Source of the DNA: Lentibacillus siamensis
Lineage (GTDB): Bacteria > Bacillota > Bacilli > Bacillales > Amphibacillaceae
Assembly (NCBI RefSeq): GCF_039522605.1
Contig: NZ_BAAADS010000003.1
Coordinates: 62,001-126,000, forward strand
Length of the DNA: 64,000 nt
Direction of reading: 5' to 3'
Below the pieces are notes generated by a model. That model was not told the origin of the DNA and did not search any database. It saw only the letters and a program-made list of their open reading frames with translations. Below, one piece after another: positions 26,150-35,240 of this stretch. Numbering within the stretch: the first letter of the stretch is position 1; every line of letters starts with the position of its first letter. Both the position numbers and the translations under genes were made by a program.

Positions 26150-26186
26150 CAAAAAAGAAGCCGGAATCTCATCCGAGCCTCTTCTT
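26150..26186 (-). terminator. Terminator of the yjcGF unit
   Basis: On the minus strand AAGAAG...CGGA pairs with TTCCG...CTTCTT in an interrupted stem followed by a T run, overlapping the yjcF stop codon. Confidence 0.75.
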
Positions 26187-26617
26187 TACGTGAGTTGTTT
26201 TACCATCGTTACATGCGGGATGCCAGCATCCATAAACTCACCCGAAACGACCTCATATCCAAGGCGTTTGTAAAAGTCCACTGCATGTGTTTGGGAATTC
26301 AGTTTTGCCTTTGTGAGGTTTTGCTGTTGAATCCTGTTTTCCATTGCCAAAATCAATTGTGTACCATGCGCATTGCCTCGGTGACCCTTCAACACACAGA
26401 TGCGTTCCAATTTTCCGTAGCTGTCGACGAAACGGAGACGGCTGGCTGCAATCAGCTCATCATTTTCATAACCGGTAAAATGAACCGTCTCTCTATCTTG
26501 GTCAAACTCGTCCAGTTCCTCTTCAGGAGGGACGTTCTGCTCATCGACGAATACTTTTGTGCGGACATCGAATGCCAGCTCTTTTTCCGTGTCTGAGTCG
26601 GTTGTTTTTATTATCAT
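26186..26617 (-). CDS. yjcF: GNAT-family acetyltransferase YjcF
   Basis: A 143-residue GNAT protein. 'FVDEQNVPPEEELDEFD' near residues 28-44 and 'RICVLKGHRGNAHGTQLI' (acetyl-CoA loop, about 73-90) are typical of the ElaA/YjcF branch. The start overlaps the yjcG stop by four bases. The order yjcH, yjcG, yjcF on one strand reproduces the B. subtilis yjcFGH cluster. Substrate unknown. Confidence 0.88.
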   Translation of the reverse strand: MIIKTTDSDTEKELAFDVRTKVFVDEQNVPPEEELDEFDQDRETVHFTGYENDELIAASRLRFVDSYGKLERICVLKGHRGNAHGTQLILAMENRIQQQNLTKAKLNSQTHAVDFYKRLGYEVVSGEFMDAGIPHVTMVKQLT

Positions 26618-27132
26618 AGGCTTTCTTTTCCGAAAACAAATGATTCATAAACAGTCCACGTTCCATTTTCAAGCTGATACAGCAGATGAAAACGGTCAAT
26701 AGTGTCTTCCAGCTGAATATCTTTCATGTTCAGGCTGCCATACACATCTGAATATTCATCATGTGAAAGCTTCTGGGCAATGGTGATATGCGGTACAAAG
26801 TTATATTCCATATTTTCCGGGAATTTACCCGTTTGCATTTTATTGAACAAATCAACCAATTCCTGAACCGGTTCCACTTTTAAATAAATGGTGTTGGTTA
26901 CAGGCGCAAACGTGCTGACCTTATTGACTTCCAGCTTAAATGAATCAGTGCTGTTGGCAATCCGTTTCAATTCAATAATCAGTTCTTCGATCGTATTATC
27001 ATCCGCTTCGAATGCTTCTTTAAGTGTCAAATGTGGCGGAATCGTCGAATAATGCGGATCGTAACGCTTTCTGTATGAATTAATTTCGTCTTGAACAGGT
27101 TTTGATGGGAATACGACTATACCGTATTTCAT
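26614..27132 (-). CDS. yjcG: 2'-5' RNA ligase-like (2H phosphoesterase) protein YjcG
   Basis: A 172-residue member of the 2H phosphoesterase superfamily. Both His-x-Thr motifs are visible: 'PPHLTL' (about residues 32-37) and 'PHITIAQ' (about 114-120), which pair to form the active site. B. subtilis YjcG has a solved 2H fold but no established substrate. The ATG follows AGGAGG by nine bases and the stop overlaps yjcF by four bases. Confidence 0.93.
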   Translation of the reverse strand: MKYGIVVFPSKPVQDEINSYRKRYDPHYSTIPPHLTLKEAFEADDNTIEELIIELKRIANSTDSFKLEVNKVSTFAPVTNTIYLKVEPVQELVDLFNKMQTGKFPENMEYNFVPHITIAQKLSHDEYSDVYGSLNMKDIQLEDTIDRFHLLYQLENGTWTVYESFVFGKESL

Positions 27133-27244
27133 ATTAATAAACCTCCTATTTTATTCTGATTTAGTTTTTTACTGTATTTTAGTCTAACTTTAATTATAAC
27201 AAAAAAATATACAAAAAAGGAAGTAAAAATTCAAAAATTACGAA

Positions 27245-27982
27245 CTATTTATCAAACATCGTCATTAACGCACGATTTAAATCTTTTTGCCAATACTTCC
27301 ATGTGTGCTCTCCGCTTTCGAGTTCATGGTAGTGACAGCTGGCACCAGAGTAGGTCAGAGCGTTAGCAAGCTTGCGATTGGGTCCGACAAAATCAAGTGT
27401 TTTGCCGTCGGTAGTTTCGACAGCGGTTTCAGCTGTACCAATCGTGTGGTAAATATCAATGGAATCCATACGTTTTCCTTGCTTAACGGATTCAATGACG
27501 GTTTCATCGACATATGGCGACTGCATAATCACATTGCTGAATGTATTCGGATACTTTATTGCGGTCATGAGAGCAAGTGTTCCAGCAAGTGAATCGCCCA
27601 TGAGTGTTCGGGATTGTCCCATATGATAAGTTGGCAGCAAATCATCGAGGAAGGGGACGGCCTCATGAACCAAAAATCGGATATAATCCTGATTTTGTTC
27701 ACCGTTTGGATGATATTTTTTCCGACGGTCAAATTTATCTTTGTAATGGATGCCGACAAACACGGTATTGGCAATTTCTCCGCTGCCATGCAATTTATCA
27801 CTTAACGTCGCAAGCCGGCCAAGCTGATAATAGTCATTTCCATCATGTACGATGCAAATATGATATTTATAGAGCGGTGAAAATGATTCCGGCTGGTAAA
27901 GCTTTAGTGTCATGGTTTCATTTAAATAGCTGCTGTCAATTTCTTTATCGATCATAGTTCCTTTGCGTCCGATTAAAAACAC
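27245..27982 (-). CDS. yjcH: Alpha/beta-hydrolase esterase YjcH
   Basis: A 245-residue esterase-D-like hydrolase. The nucleophile elbow is 'LMGDSLAGTLAL' (Ser near residue 122), with 'IVHDGNDYYQLGR' at the oxyanion side and a terminal 'SGEHTWKYW' His. Homologues begin with a conserved GRKGT-like segment, so I keep the GTG at 27982 even though its ribosome binding site is weak; an ATG at 27955 after AAAGGA is the alternative. It is transcribed toward yjcG with a 112-bp gap that shows no terminator. Confidence 0.88.
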   Translation of the reverse strand: MFLIGRKGTMIDKEIDSSYLNETMTLKLYQPESFSPLYKYHICIVHDGNDYYQLGRLATLSDKLHGSGEIANTVFVGIHYKDKFDRRKKYHPNGEQNQDYIRFLVHEAVPFLDDLLPTYHMGQSRTLMGDSLAGTLALMTAIKYPNTFSNVIMQSPYVDETVIESVKQGKRMDSIDIYHTIGTAETAVETTDGKTLDFVGPNRKLANALTYSGASCHYHELESGEHTWKYWQKDLNRALMTMFDK

Positions 27983-28100
27983 CTCATTATTCTTTGTGTA
28001 TATTCCTGAAAAGATCGTTGGAAAATCGACTTATTAAAAGTTTATCATGTTTTTGTCGGTTATTCTATACGACTTTAGAAGCGTGGTGAAGCTAAAAGAG

Positions 28101-28183
28101 CTGGTTTCGCACGTTTTCGGCCGAAGTTCGCACGTTTTGGATCTGGTTTCGCACGTTTCAGTCGAAGTTCATACGTTTTGGAT
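28101..28183. repeat. Short intergenic phrase array (locus 4, TTCGCACGTTTT type)
   Basis: Four units TTTCGCACGTTTTCGGCCGAAG, TTCGCACGTTTTGGATCTGG, TTTCGCACGTTTCAGTCGAAG and TTCATACGTTTTGGAT at 20-22-bp spacing. Joins alternate between a GAAG and a GGAT/CTGG form. The array lies between the divergent start of yjcH and the end of an ABC exporter gene. Confidence 0.75.
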
Positions 28184-28208
28184 GCCCCTTATGCGAAGCC
28201 ACCCTGAA

Positions 28209-30026
28209 TCATCCCGATTCCTGCAATTGGCCTTCGTACAGGTCATAGTAATGTCCGCGCTGTTTGAGCAGTTCATCATGCGATCCTTGTTCAAGAATGT
28301 TCCCATGTTCCAACATGATGATTTTGTCGGCTTCCTGAATCGTATTCAGCCGGTGCGCGATGACAAAACTGGTTCGACCTTGCATGAGGTGTTCCAGTGC
28401 ATCCTGGATCTTCAGCTCGGTAACCGTATCAATGTTACTCGTTGCCTCATCTAAAACCAGGATTGCCGGATCTGCCAAAATCGCCCGGGCAATCGTAATC
28501 AGCTGTTTCTGTCCCTGACTGATGCCGCTCCCGTCTTGATCCAACACCGTTTGATAGCCATTCGGCAGTCGTTCAATGAAATCATGAGCATTGGCATTTT
28601 TGGCAGCCTCCTCGACTTCATCATCCGCAGCATTCAAACGACCGTAACGGATATTTTCCAGGATGGTTCCGTGAAACAAAAACGTATCCTGGAGCACGAA
28701 TGCCATCAGGCTGCGGAGACTGGACCGTTTGATGTTTTTGATGTCCGTCCCATCAAGTAATATTTCCCCTGAATCATAGTTGTAAAATCGGGAAATCAGG
28801 TTGATAATGGTTGTTTTACCTGCCCCTGTGTGCCCGACAAACGCAACCGTCTGTCCCGGCCTGGCTTCAAAACTGATCCCCTTCAGAATTGGTGTTTTTT
28901 CATAGGCGAAAGTAACACTACGGAACTCCAATCGGCCGTCTGTCTGCTTGATTTCCTGTGCTGAAACTTCATCACGCTCTTCCTGCTCTTCATCAATGAT
29001 GTTAAAAACGCGCTCTGCGCCGGCCACTGCTGAGAGCAGGATATTGAACTGATTGGACAGTTCATTCAGCGGTCTGGTGAACTGTCGGGCGAACTCGGTG
29101 AATATTACGATTACACCAACTGTGATGTGTCCGTTAATGGCAAGTATACCACCGGCAAGTGCGATCAGGGCAAAGCTTAAAAAGTTCAGCATGTTCATGA
29201 CTTTCGGGATAAACCCGGCAACATTTAATGCCCAGAATCCGGATTCCCGCAAGCTCGCATTTTTTTCCCGGAACTCACCAATCACCCGCTTTTCCTGGGA
29301 AAATGTTTTGACAATATGCTGCCCTGACACAATTTCCTCCACATAACCGCTCATGTCGCCAAGGTGGCGCTGCCGCAATTTATACAATGGTCCGGTCCGT
29401 TTGGTGATCCATTTCATTGCAAAGAACATCACCGGAATGATAGTCATGGTCACCACGGTAAGGAGCGGGCTCAGGTAAAGCATGACGGATACGGTCCCAA
29501 TCAGTGTCAGGATACTGGCAAAAATCTGAATGACTGACTGGTTGAGCGTATTGTTTACGTTGTCGATATCGTTGGTTACCCGGCTCATCAGCTCACCATG
29601 CTGCCGTTTGTCAAAAAAAGAAATTGGAAGCCGGTGGAACTGATTAAACAGCTGTTCTCTCAGGGTGTACACCGTTTTTTGTGCAATCCCAACCATCCAG
29701 TAGTTTTGCAAAAAAATCGAAACGGAATGAAAAACGTAAATGAACACCAGCCAGATCAGCAGCATGCCAAGCCCGGATGGATCTTTCGTTACAATATAAT
29801 CATCGACTGCCATGCCGACCATAAACGGGCCGGCGAGACTCATCGCAGAGCTGACCACAACTGCTAAAATGACCAATGTCAGCATCATTTTTTCACGGGC
29901 GAGATAGTTCCAGATCCGTTTGATCGTAGCAGATGTATTGTTTGCCCGGTCCGATTTATCAATTTTGATTGAATCAATCGGTATGCGTTTATGGGTAAAT
30001 GGACGTTTCAGTTCACGAATTGGCAT
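28209..30026 (-). CDS. ABC exporter half-transporter with canonical ATP site (second subunit of a heterodimer)
   Basis: A 605-residue type IV exporter subunit: six membrane helices (about 40-340) and a nucleotide-binding domain. Walker A is 'VGHTGAGKTT' near residue 400, Walker B 'ILVLDEATSNID' with the catalytic Glu, and H-loop 'AHRLNT'. The signature is 'ISQGQ' instead of LSGGQ. Together with its neighbour this gives one canonical and one degenerate ATP site, the pattern of BmrCD and TM287/288. Lengths resemble B. subtilis YfiC. It exports drugs or lipids; the substrate is unknown. It overlaps the upstream gene by 14 bp and has its own AAAGGAG. Confidence 0.93.
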   Translation of the reverse strand: MPIRELKRPFTHKRIPIDSIKIDKSDRANNTSATIKRIWNYLAREKMMLTLVILAVVVSSAMSLAGPFMVGMAVDDYIVTKDPSGLGMLLIWLVFIYVFHSVSIFLQNYWMVGIAQKTVYTLREQLFNQFHRLPISFFDKRQHGELMSRVTNDIDNVNNTLNQSVIQIFASILTLIGTVSVMLYLSPLLTVVTMTIIPVMFFAMKWITKRTGPLYKLRQRHLGDMSGYVEEIVSGQHIVKTFSQEKRVIGEFREKNASLRESGFWALNVAGFIPKVMNMLNFLSFALIALAGGILAINGHITVGVIVIFTEFARQFTRPLNELSNQFNILLSAVAGAERVFNIIDEEQEERDEVSAQEIKQTDGRLEFRSVTFAYEKTPILKGISFEARPGQTVAFVGHTGAGKTTIINLISRFYNYDSGEILLDGTDIKNIKRSSLRSLMAFVLQDTFLFHGTILENIRYGRLNAADDEVEEAAKNANAHDFIERLPNGYQTVLDQDGSGISQGQKQLITIARAILADPAILVLDEATSNIDTVTELKIQDALEHLMQGRTSFVIAHRLNTIQEADKIIMLEHGNILEQGSHDELLKQRGHYYDLYEGQLQESG

Positions 30027-31779
30027 TAGCGTACTCCTTTCCGAATTGCGATGCTACAATTCTGGTGTAAAGTGCGCATTCCTTCAGCAGTTCCTCATGC
30101 GATCCAATCGCAAGCATTTCGCCGTCATCGAGCAGCAAAATACGGTCCGCATTGATTGCAGTGGAAATTTTTTGTGTGATAATCAGTGTCGTGCATTCGT
30201 ACGTTTGAATCGCCTCAAGCAGCTGTCCCTCAGTAGCCAGATCAAGTGCACTTGTACTGTCATCAAGCATAAGTATCTTTGGGTGGCGGATCAATGCGCG
30301 TGCAATTGAGAGGCGCTGTTTCTGGCCGCCGGATAAATTGACACCCTTTTGGCCAATCTTCGTATTGTAGCCTTCTTCCAGTTCCAAAATGGTTTCATGG
30401 ATTTGCGCATCTTTGGCTGCCTGGATGACATCATCCTGTGTGGCATTATTTTTTCCCCAAGCAATATTGTCATAGACGGAACCCCCGAATAAAAGCGGGG
30501 TCTGCGGCACATAACCAATATTTTGCCGCAATACGTTCAAATGAAATGATGTAATCGGCTTATCATCAAAAAATATTTTCCCTTGTCGCGGATCGTAAAG
30601 TCTTGGTATCAACTGAAAAAGGGATGTTTTACCAGACCCGGTTGCACCGATGATGGCCAGGTTCTCCCCGGCAGAAACTGTAAAATTAATGTCCTGGAGT
30701 GCTTTTTCGTTTGACTTCGGATAGGAAAAACCGACATGGGAAAAAGCGATTTTTCCGTTAATTTTTGGTGAATCGGCACTGCTTATTGAAAAATCAACAA
30801 GGTCACTTTTGACTTGTAGCACTTCATTGAGCCGTCCAGCAGATGCCCGTGCCCTGGAAAATGCCAGGATGATGAATGTCAGCATCGAAATGGCCATCGA
30901 AACACGCAGTGCATAGTTGACGATTGCCACTACATTTCCGACAGATGTTTCCTCGGCAACAGCCAGGCTGTTACCGTACCAAAGGATAAAAATGAGACTC
31001 AGATTCATTACAAATAACAGAATCGGCATCGACGTTTCAATGAATCGGAATGTCTTGCGGGTAATAGCTGCAAGCTGTTCGTTTGCATCAGAAAATCGGG
31101 CGGATTCGTGATTCCGGCGCACGAACGCTTTTATCAGCCGCATTCCGGCAAGGTTTTCCTGCATGACCTGGTTCACATTGTCGACATTGCGCTGCACGTT
31201 GTTAAACATCCGGCTTGCCATCTTCAGTACCCATAGCAAAAATCCGACCAGCAGTGGAACGGTAACAAGAAAAATAAGGGCTAGCTGGTAATCCACGATG
31301 AATGCCATAATCACCCCGCCAATAATCAGGAGCGGTGCTTTCATCATGATGCGCAGCCCCATGAAAATCAGGTTTTGCAGCTGCCGGATATCATTGGAAA
31401 ACCGGGTGACAAGTCCTGACGCAGGGTACAGGTTTAAATCCGCAAACGAAAAGCCCTGTATTTTTTCAAACAGCTTTTCCCGCAAATCATAGGAAAAACC
31501 AAATGTTGTATGTGCGGCAAAAAAAGAGTTGATAATTCCGGCGATGAACGCCGTAAGCGCCATCGCAATCATGACAGAACCCCACATGATAATATTATCG
31601 AGATCTTTATTTAAAACTCCCTGGTTAATCATCTTCCCGAGAAAAAATGGAAGCAACAGTTCCACCAGCAGCTCAATAAGCATCAAGCTGTATGCAACTG
31701 CAACCGGAAGTTTATACGGCTTTAAGAAAGATAAAACATTCCTCAACACACTGCCCTCCCTTGGTGTAAAAATTGACAA
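30013..31779 (-). CDS. ABC exporter half-transporter with degenerate ATP site (first subunit of a heterodimer)
   Basis: A 588-residue partner of the overlapping gene. It has six membrane helices, Walker A 'IGATGSGKTS' near residue 380 and a canonical 'LSGGQKQR' signature, but Walker B ends 'LMLDDSTSALD' (Asp where the catalytic Glu belongs) and the H-loop reads 'ITQKIST' (Gln for His). These changes are established in heterodimeric exporters such as BmrC. Its own Walker site pairs with the partner's ISQGQ, giving a non-hydrolytic site. Length resembles YfiB. The start follows AGGGAGG. Confidence 0.93.
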   Translation of the reverse strand: MSIFTPREGSVLRNVLSFLKPYKLPVAVAYSLMLIELLVELLLPFFLGKMINQGVLNKDLDNIIMWGSVMIAMALTAFIAGIINSFFAAHTTFGFSYDLREKLFEKIQGFSFADLNLYPASGLVTRFSNDIRQLQNLIFMGLRIMMKAPLLIIGGVIMAFIVDYQLALIFLVTVPLLVGFLLWVLKMASRMFNNVQRNVDNVNQVMQENLAGMRLIKAFVRRNHESARFSDANEQLAAITRKTFRFIETSMPILLFVMNLSLIFILWYGNSLAVAEETSVGNVVAIVNYALRVSMAISMLTFIILAFSRARASAGRLNEVLQVKSDLVDFSISSADSPKINGKIAFSHVGFSYPKSNEKALQDINFTVSAGENLAIIGATGSGKTSLFQLIPRLYDPRQGKIFFDDKPITSFHLNVLRQNIGYVPQTPLLFGGSVYDNIAWGKNNATQDDVIQAAKDAQIHETILELEEGYNTKIGQKGVNLSGGQKQRLSIARALIRHPKILMLDDSTSALDLATEGQLLEAIQTYECTTLIITQKISTAINADRILLLDDGEMLAIGSHEELLKECALYTRIVASQFGKEYANANS

Positions 31780-31973
31780 TTGTCTTTTTAGTATAAAGCT
31801 AAATCTCCCAATTAGCCAAGCATTTATTTCGGGTTCAGAAATAAATTCGACGAGTGCTTGTGCTGCCCGAATTTTGTTGAATATTAAGTGGTTTTATACG
31901 GTTCTGATTGAAATTGGGCGACTGAACCTATATATTAAAATTAAAAACGGAGAAACAGGGTGGGGGAATAAAT

Positions 31974-32726
31974 ATGGAGCAGTTTACTTTTAAGCATACA
32001 AACACAATCGGTCATTTGATAGAAGGAAATGAACTATATGATCAGTACCATTATCCGGAAATGCCGATCAGGTATGATAGCAGTTTTATCGAATTCAGGC
32101 GGATGCCAACTCTGGCGGATTTTCAGCAAGCAGAACAATATTTAACAGCGTTTCATCAGCAGCATGACCAGCACCATCTTCGCTTCTACTTTGCAGATAA
32201 TCAGAAACCGGCTGGTGATCTGCTGGAATACATAAGCCATCAAAACTATGATATTGGTTTCATGGAATTGTATGTGATCAATCCGCTTGATTTTCCACAT
32301 ATAATAAATACGGACATTACGATTGAAGAAGTGACCGATATTACACTCGATGATTATTTGAAGCTTCAATACGAGGCTGACATGGAATTCGGCGAGACCT
32401 TTGCCAAACAAAAAGTGGGATTGAATAAGCATCAGTTTGAGGCGAATCAGTATGTGCAGGTCATTGCGTATTATCATGGTGACCCGGCCGGTACGATGGA
32501 TATTTACGTTGGGGAAAAAGCAGTGGAAATTGAAAATCTTGAAGTACGCAGTGAGTTTCAGCGGAAGGGTATAGGATCACAGTTGCAGCGCTATGCCATG
32601 GATCGTTATCATGATTCCGCCATTTTACTGATTGCTGACGGCGAGGATACGCCGCGTGAAATGTATCAGAAGCAGAACTATCGCTACCTGAGCTATAAAT
32701 ATGAGCTGCTGAAAATAGTAAAGTAA
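31974..32726 (+). CDS. GNAT-family acetyltransferase, two-part
   Basis: A 250-residue protein whose C-terminal half holds a GNAT fold: 'EIENLEVRSEFQRKGIGSQL' near residues 183-202 contains the acetyl-CoA Q/RxxGxG/A loop. The N-terminal 110 residues look like a second, degenerate GNAT half ('QHHLRFYFADNQKPAGDLLE'). The start follows GGTGGGGG. It stands alone, upstream of the tRNA. Substrate unknown. The 190 bp before it hold nothing I recognise. Confidence 0.8.
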   Translation: MEQFTFKHTNTIGHLIEGNELYDQYHYPEMPIRYDSSFIEFRRMPTLADFQQAEQYLTAFHQQHDQHHLRFYFADNQKPAGDLLEYISHQNYDIGFMELYVINPLDFPHIINTDITIEEVTDITLDDYLKLQYEADMEFGETFAKQKVGLNKHQFEANQYVQVIAYYHGDPAGTMDIYVGEKAVEIENLEVRSEFQRKGIGSQLQRYAMDRYHDSAILLIADGEDTPREMYQKQNYRYLSYKYELLKIVK

Positions 32727-32779
32727 GCTAAAGATAATTCGACAAAATTTTAGGTGGTGCCAGGCATTCCAAAAAATGC

Positions 32780-32809
32780 TTGACGCCATCTGAGCTTGTC
32801 GATTATACT
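32780..32809 (+). promoter_or_regulatory. Promoter of the tRNA-Val gene
   Basis: TTGACG at 32780-32785 and TATACT at 32804-32809 are 18 bp apart, ending 26 bp before the tRNA. Confidence 0.65.
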
Positions 32810-32835
32810 ATTTATTGTTCCTGAAAAAATTATAT

Positions 32836-32908
32836 GATTCCGTAGCTCAGCTGGGAGAGCGCATGCTTGACAGGCATGAGGTCGTTGGTTCGAGCCCAAT
32901 CGGAATCA
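32836..32908 (+). tRNA. tRNA-Val (GAC)
   Basis: A 73-nt cloverleaf: acceptor GATTCCG/CGGAATC, D stem GCTC/GAGC, anticodon stem CATGC/GCATG around the loop TTGACAG (anticodon GAC), T arm GTTGG-TTCGAGC-CCAAT, discriminator A. The 3' CCA is not encoded. It reads GUC and GUU valine codons. Confidence 0.97.
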
Positions 32909-32913
32909 CTGCA

Positions 32914-32957
32914 AAGGTGCCAAAGCGTTAATTGTCTAACGTTTTGGTGCTTTTTTA
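32914..32957 (+). terminator. Terminator after tRNA-Val
   Basis: AAGGTGCCAAAGCGTTA pairs with TAACGTTTTGGTGCTT (minor mismatches), followed by a T run, just downstream of the tRNA. Confidence 0.9.
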
Positions 32958-33072
32958 TATTCCGACAATAGTTTTATGGATCAGGAATCAGGCAATCGCT
33001 CGTTCCGTATAATTTTTTTGTTGAAGTAAACGATAAAAATGCTGAAACTGAAAGCAACGGGGTGACGAGCAG

Positions 33073-33696
33073 ATGGAAATAAATTGGATCTGGAAAGGAA
33101 TTTTGATTGTCTTTGTTGGAACGCTTCTTTTGAGGGTTGCCGGCAGAAAGACCGTGTCACAAATGACGTTAGCTGAAACGGTCCTTATGGTCTCGATTGG
33201 AACGCTGATTGTTCAACCCGTTACCACTCAAAACATTTGGATCGCGTTCGCAACAGGCGCAGTACTAGTTGTAACATTACTTGCAATGGAGTATGGGCAG
33301 CTTAAATTTGACGGGATAGAAAAGATTATTACGGGTAAGTCAAAAGTATTGATTGAGAATGGAACGTTGAATGAAAAAAACCTGGCAAAGTTAAGAATGA
33401 CCGTGGATCAGCTTGAAATGAATTTACGGCAGAAAAATATCACAAACATTAAGGATGTTGAGTGGGCAACATTGGAGCCCAATGGAAAATTAGGCTTTAC
33501 ATTAAAGCAGGATGCACAGCCGGTTACAAAAAAGGACTTTAAGCAATTGGAGCAATCGATTAATAAATCAACGGAATCACAGATCGAACAATTGAATCGT
33601 CAAATGAATGAACTTCAGAAGCAGCTAAACGGAAATAATATTTTTTCGGAAGTGGAAAATGGTCACAAAAATTCACCACCGGAACATTTGCAATAA
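33073..33696 (+). CDS. DUF421 family membrane protein, paralogue 2 (short)
   Basis: A 207-residue relative of the YetF family with two or three N-terminal spans ('IWKGILIVFVGTLLLRVAGR', 'IWIAFATGAVLVVTLLAM'), then the cytoplasmic domain 'SKVLIENGTLNEKNLAKLRM' and 'VEWATLEPNGKLGF'. The second half of the usual domain is replaced by a polar Gln/Glu-rich coiled-coil-like tail. The start follows GGGGTGACGAG. It is the only DUF421 copy here on the plus strand. Confidence 0.82.
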   Translation: MEINWIWKGILIVFVGTLLLRVAGRKTVSQMTLAETVLMVSIGTLIVQPVTTQNIWIAFATGAVLVVTLLAMEYGQLKFDGIEKIITGKSKVLIENGTLNEKNLAKLRMTVDQLEMNLRQKNITNIKDVEWATLEPNGKLGFTLKQDAQPVTKKDFKQLEQSINKSTESQIEQLNRQMNELQKQLNGNNIFSEVENGHKNSPPEHLQ

Positions 33697-33710
33697 AATT
33701 TGAAAATGAG

Positions 33711-33752
33711 TAAAAACAGGAGCGGCATCAACATGTGCCACTCCTGTTTTTA
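33711..33752. terminator. Bidirectional terminator
   Basis: AAAAACAGGAG-GGCA and TGCC-CTCCTGTTTTT form a stem with A and T runs on both sides, between a convergent gene pair. Confidence 0.9.
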
Positions 33753-34304
33753 TGTATTATTCTCTTTTCCTGCAAGCTTATCTACCAGCCACTTTGTAAT
33801 AACTGCCATCAGGAAGTAAATCGGAGCGGAGTACACATGCTTCCATGTATGCAAGTTATAAATTCCCAAAAACTCAAAAACAGGTTCCGCAACTATTACA
33901 GCAAACGCTGTTAACACGGCAAGTATAATTAAAAAGGTTTTCCATTTGCGGGCATATTGATACAAGAGCATGTATCCTACCGGTATGATACTGAAATTTA
34001 TAGAATAGGATTCAACGGTAAAAGGCAGCAGGTGATAGGAATATGACCATAAATGTAATAAAAGACCTATTTCGTCCATAATGGTTGCCATCACAGTCGG
34101 AAAAAAACCAGCAAGCAGGATGGTATTCAGTCTTCTTTTATCAGAAACAATCATCCAGACTGCCCAAACCAAAATAAAAATAATCAACAAAAACCACCAC
34201 TGGAAGGAAAAGAGCACATCTTCAAAGTAGTGCTGTTGAATTAAGCGTCCGTATTTTTCCTGCGTTTCGAGCAGTTTGCTTCCATGATTCATTAGATTAT
34301 TCAT
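33750..34304 (-). CDS. CBO0543-like polytopic membrane protein
   Basis: A 184-residue protein with five or six predicted membrane segments, including 'FQWWFLLIIFILVWAVWMIV', 'INFSIIPVGYMLLYQYA' and 'FLIILAVLTAFAVIVAEPVF'. It fits the CBO0543 family of Bacilli and Clostridia, which has no known function; I recall this from general similarity. The start at 34304 has GGGA close by; an in-frame ATG 12 bases in is an alternative with GGGAAGG at longer spacing. Confidence 0.7.
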   Translation of the reverse strand: MNNLMNHGSKLLETQEKYGRLIQQHYFEDVLFSFQWWFLLIIFILVWAVWMIVSDKRRLNTILLAGFFPTVMATIMDEIGLLLHLWSYSYHLLPFTVESYSINFSIIPVGYMLLYQYARKWKTFLIILAVLTAFAVIVAEPVFEFLGIYNLHTWKHVYSAPIYFLMAVITKWLVDKLAGKENNT

Positions 34305-34446
34305 CCTTCCCGGTCAGCTGCTAAGCTTATTATTCATTGTCCTTAAAGATATATACACGGTATGTGATTTTTCCTGTTGTCCAACGGGATAAGCAAGCCA
34401 TTTATGGGGATTCTAAAGGATACTGCGATTTTTTTGGGGGGTTAAC

Positions 34447-35235
34447 ATGAACAACTATGTATCTGACAATACTGCCAGGCGGTATCCGGCGCATGTGAGC
34501 ATTATGGGGACTACACAGATTCATTTAAGAAGTCCTTCCATCATTGCCTGGTGGAGTGCCGCTTATCCGGGATTCGGGCATCTGCTTTTATCAAAGTACC
34601 TGCGCGGATATGTCTTGTTTATCTGGGAAGTGATTGTTAATGTGCAGGCAAATGTGAACTTTGCGATTATCTATTCATTTCAAGGTGATTTTGACATGGC
34701 AGTAAACGTTGTGGACACCAGGTGGCTGCTGGTTAATTTACCGGTTTATATCTTTGGAATTTGGGACAGTCATCGAACAACAGTAGATATGAATAAGGTT
34801 TATGTATTGGCAGCACATGAAGAACATCGCTTTAATTCATTTAGTCTTGGTGCATTGGAAATCAACTATCTGGATAAAAGAGATCCTATTATGGCTGTGT
34901 TTTGGTCACTTGCTGTTCCAGGTCTCGGCCAGCTTTATATTCATCGGATCCTTACAGCTTTCTTTGTTATTTTCTGGACTGTTCTCTTTTTTTATTTATC
35001 ACATAGTGTAGAAGCCATTACGTATTTATTTGTGGGTGAGGTTCAGCGTGCAACGTCTGTTTTGAATCCGGAATGGCTGCTAATGCTGCCTTCTTCTTAC
35101 GGATTTGCCGCTTTTGATGCGTATATGAATACCGTCGAAAATAACAAGCTTTTTGAAAGGGAGCAAAGAAGGTTTCTGAAAGATAATTATCAGGAACCCG
35201 GGTTTCAAATTTCCAACGAGCTAAAGGTGAAGTGA
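34447..35235 (+). CDS. Membrane protein with an internally duplicated TM2-like unit
   Basis: A 262-residue protein made of two similar halves. Each has a Pro-Gly-x-Gly turn before a hydrophobic pair ('AYPGFGHLLLSKYLRG' at 40-54 and 'AVPGLGQLYIHRILTA' at 156-171), then a segment with W-L-L and an aromatic helix ('RWLLVNLPVYIFGIWDSHR' and 'EWLLMLPSSYGFAAFDAYM'). The turn resembles TM2-domain proteins. Function unknown. The start follows GGGGGG. It almost touches the next small gene, suggesting a two- or three-gene unit. Confidence 0.7.
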   Translation: MNNYVSDNTARRYPAHVSIMGTTQIHLRSPSIIAWWSAAYPGFGHLLLSKYLRGYVLFIWEVIVNVQANVNFAIIYSFQGDFDMAVNVVDTRWLLVNLPVYIFGIWDSHRTTVDMNKVYVLAAHEEHRFNSFSLGALEINYLDKRDPIMAVFWSLAVPGLGQLYIHRILTAFFVIFWTVLFFYLSHSVEAITYLFVGEVQRATSVLNPEWLLMLPSSYGFAAFDAYMNTVENNKLFEREQRRFLKDNYQEPGFQISNELKVK

Positions 35236-35240
35236 TAAGT

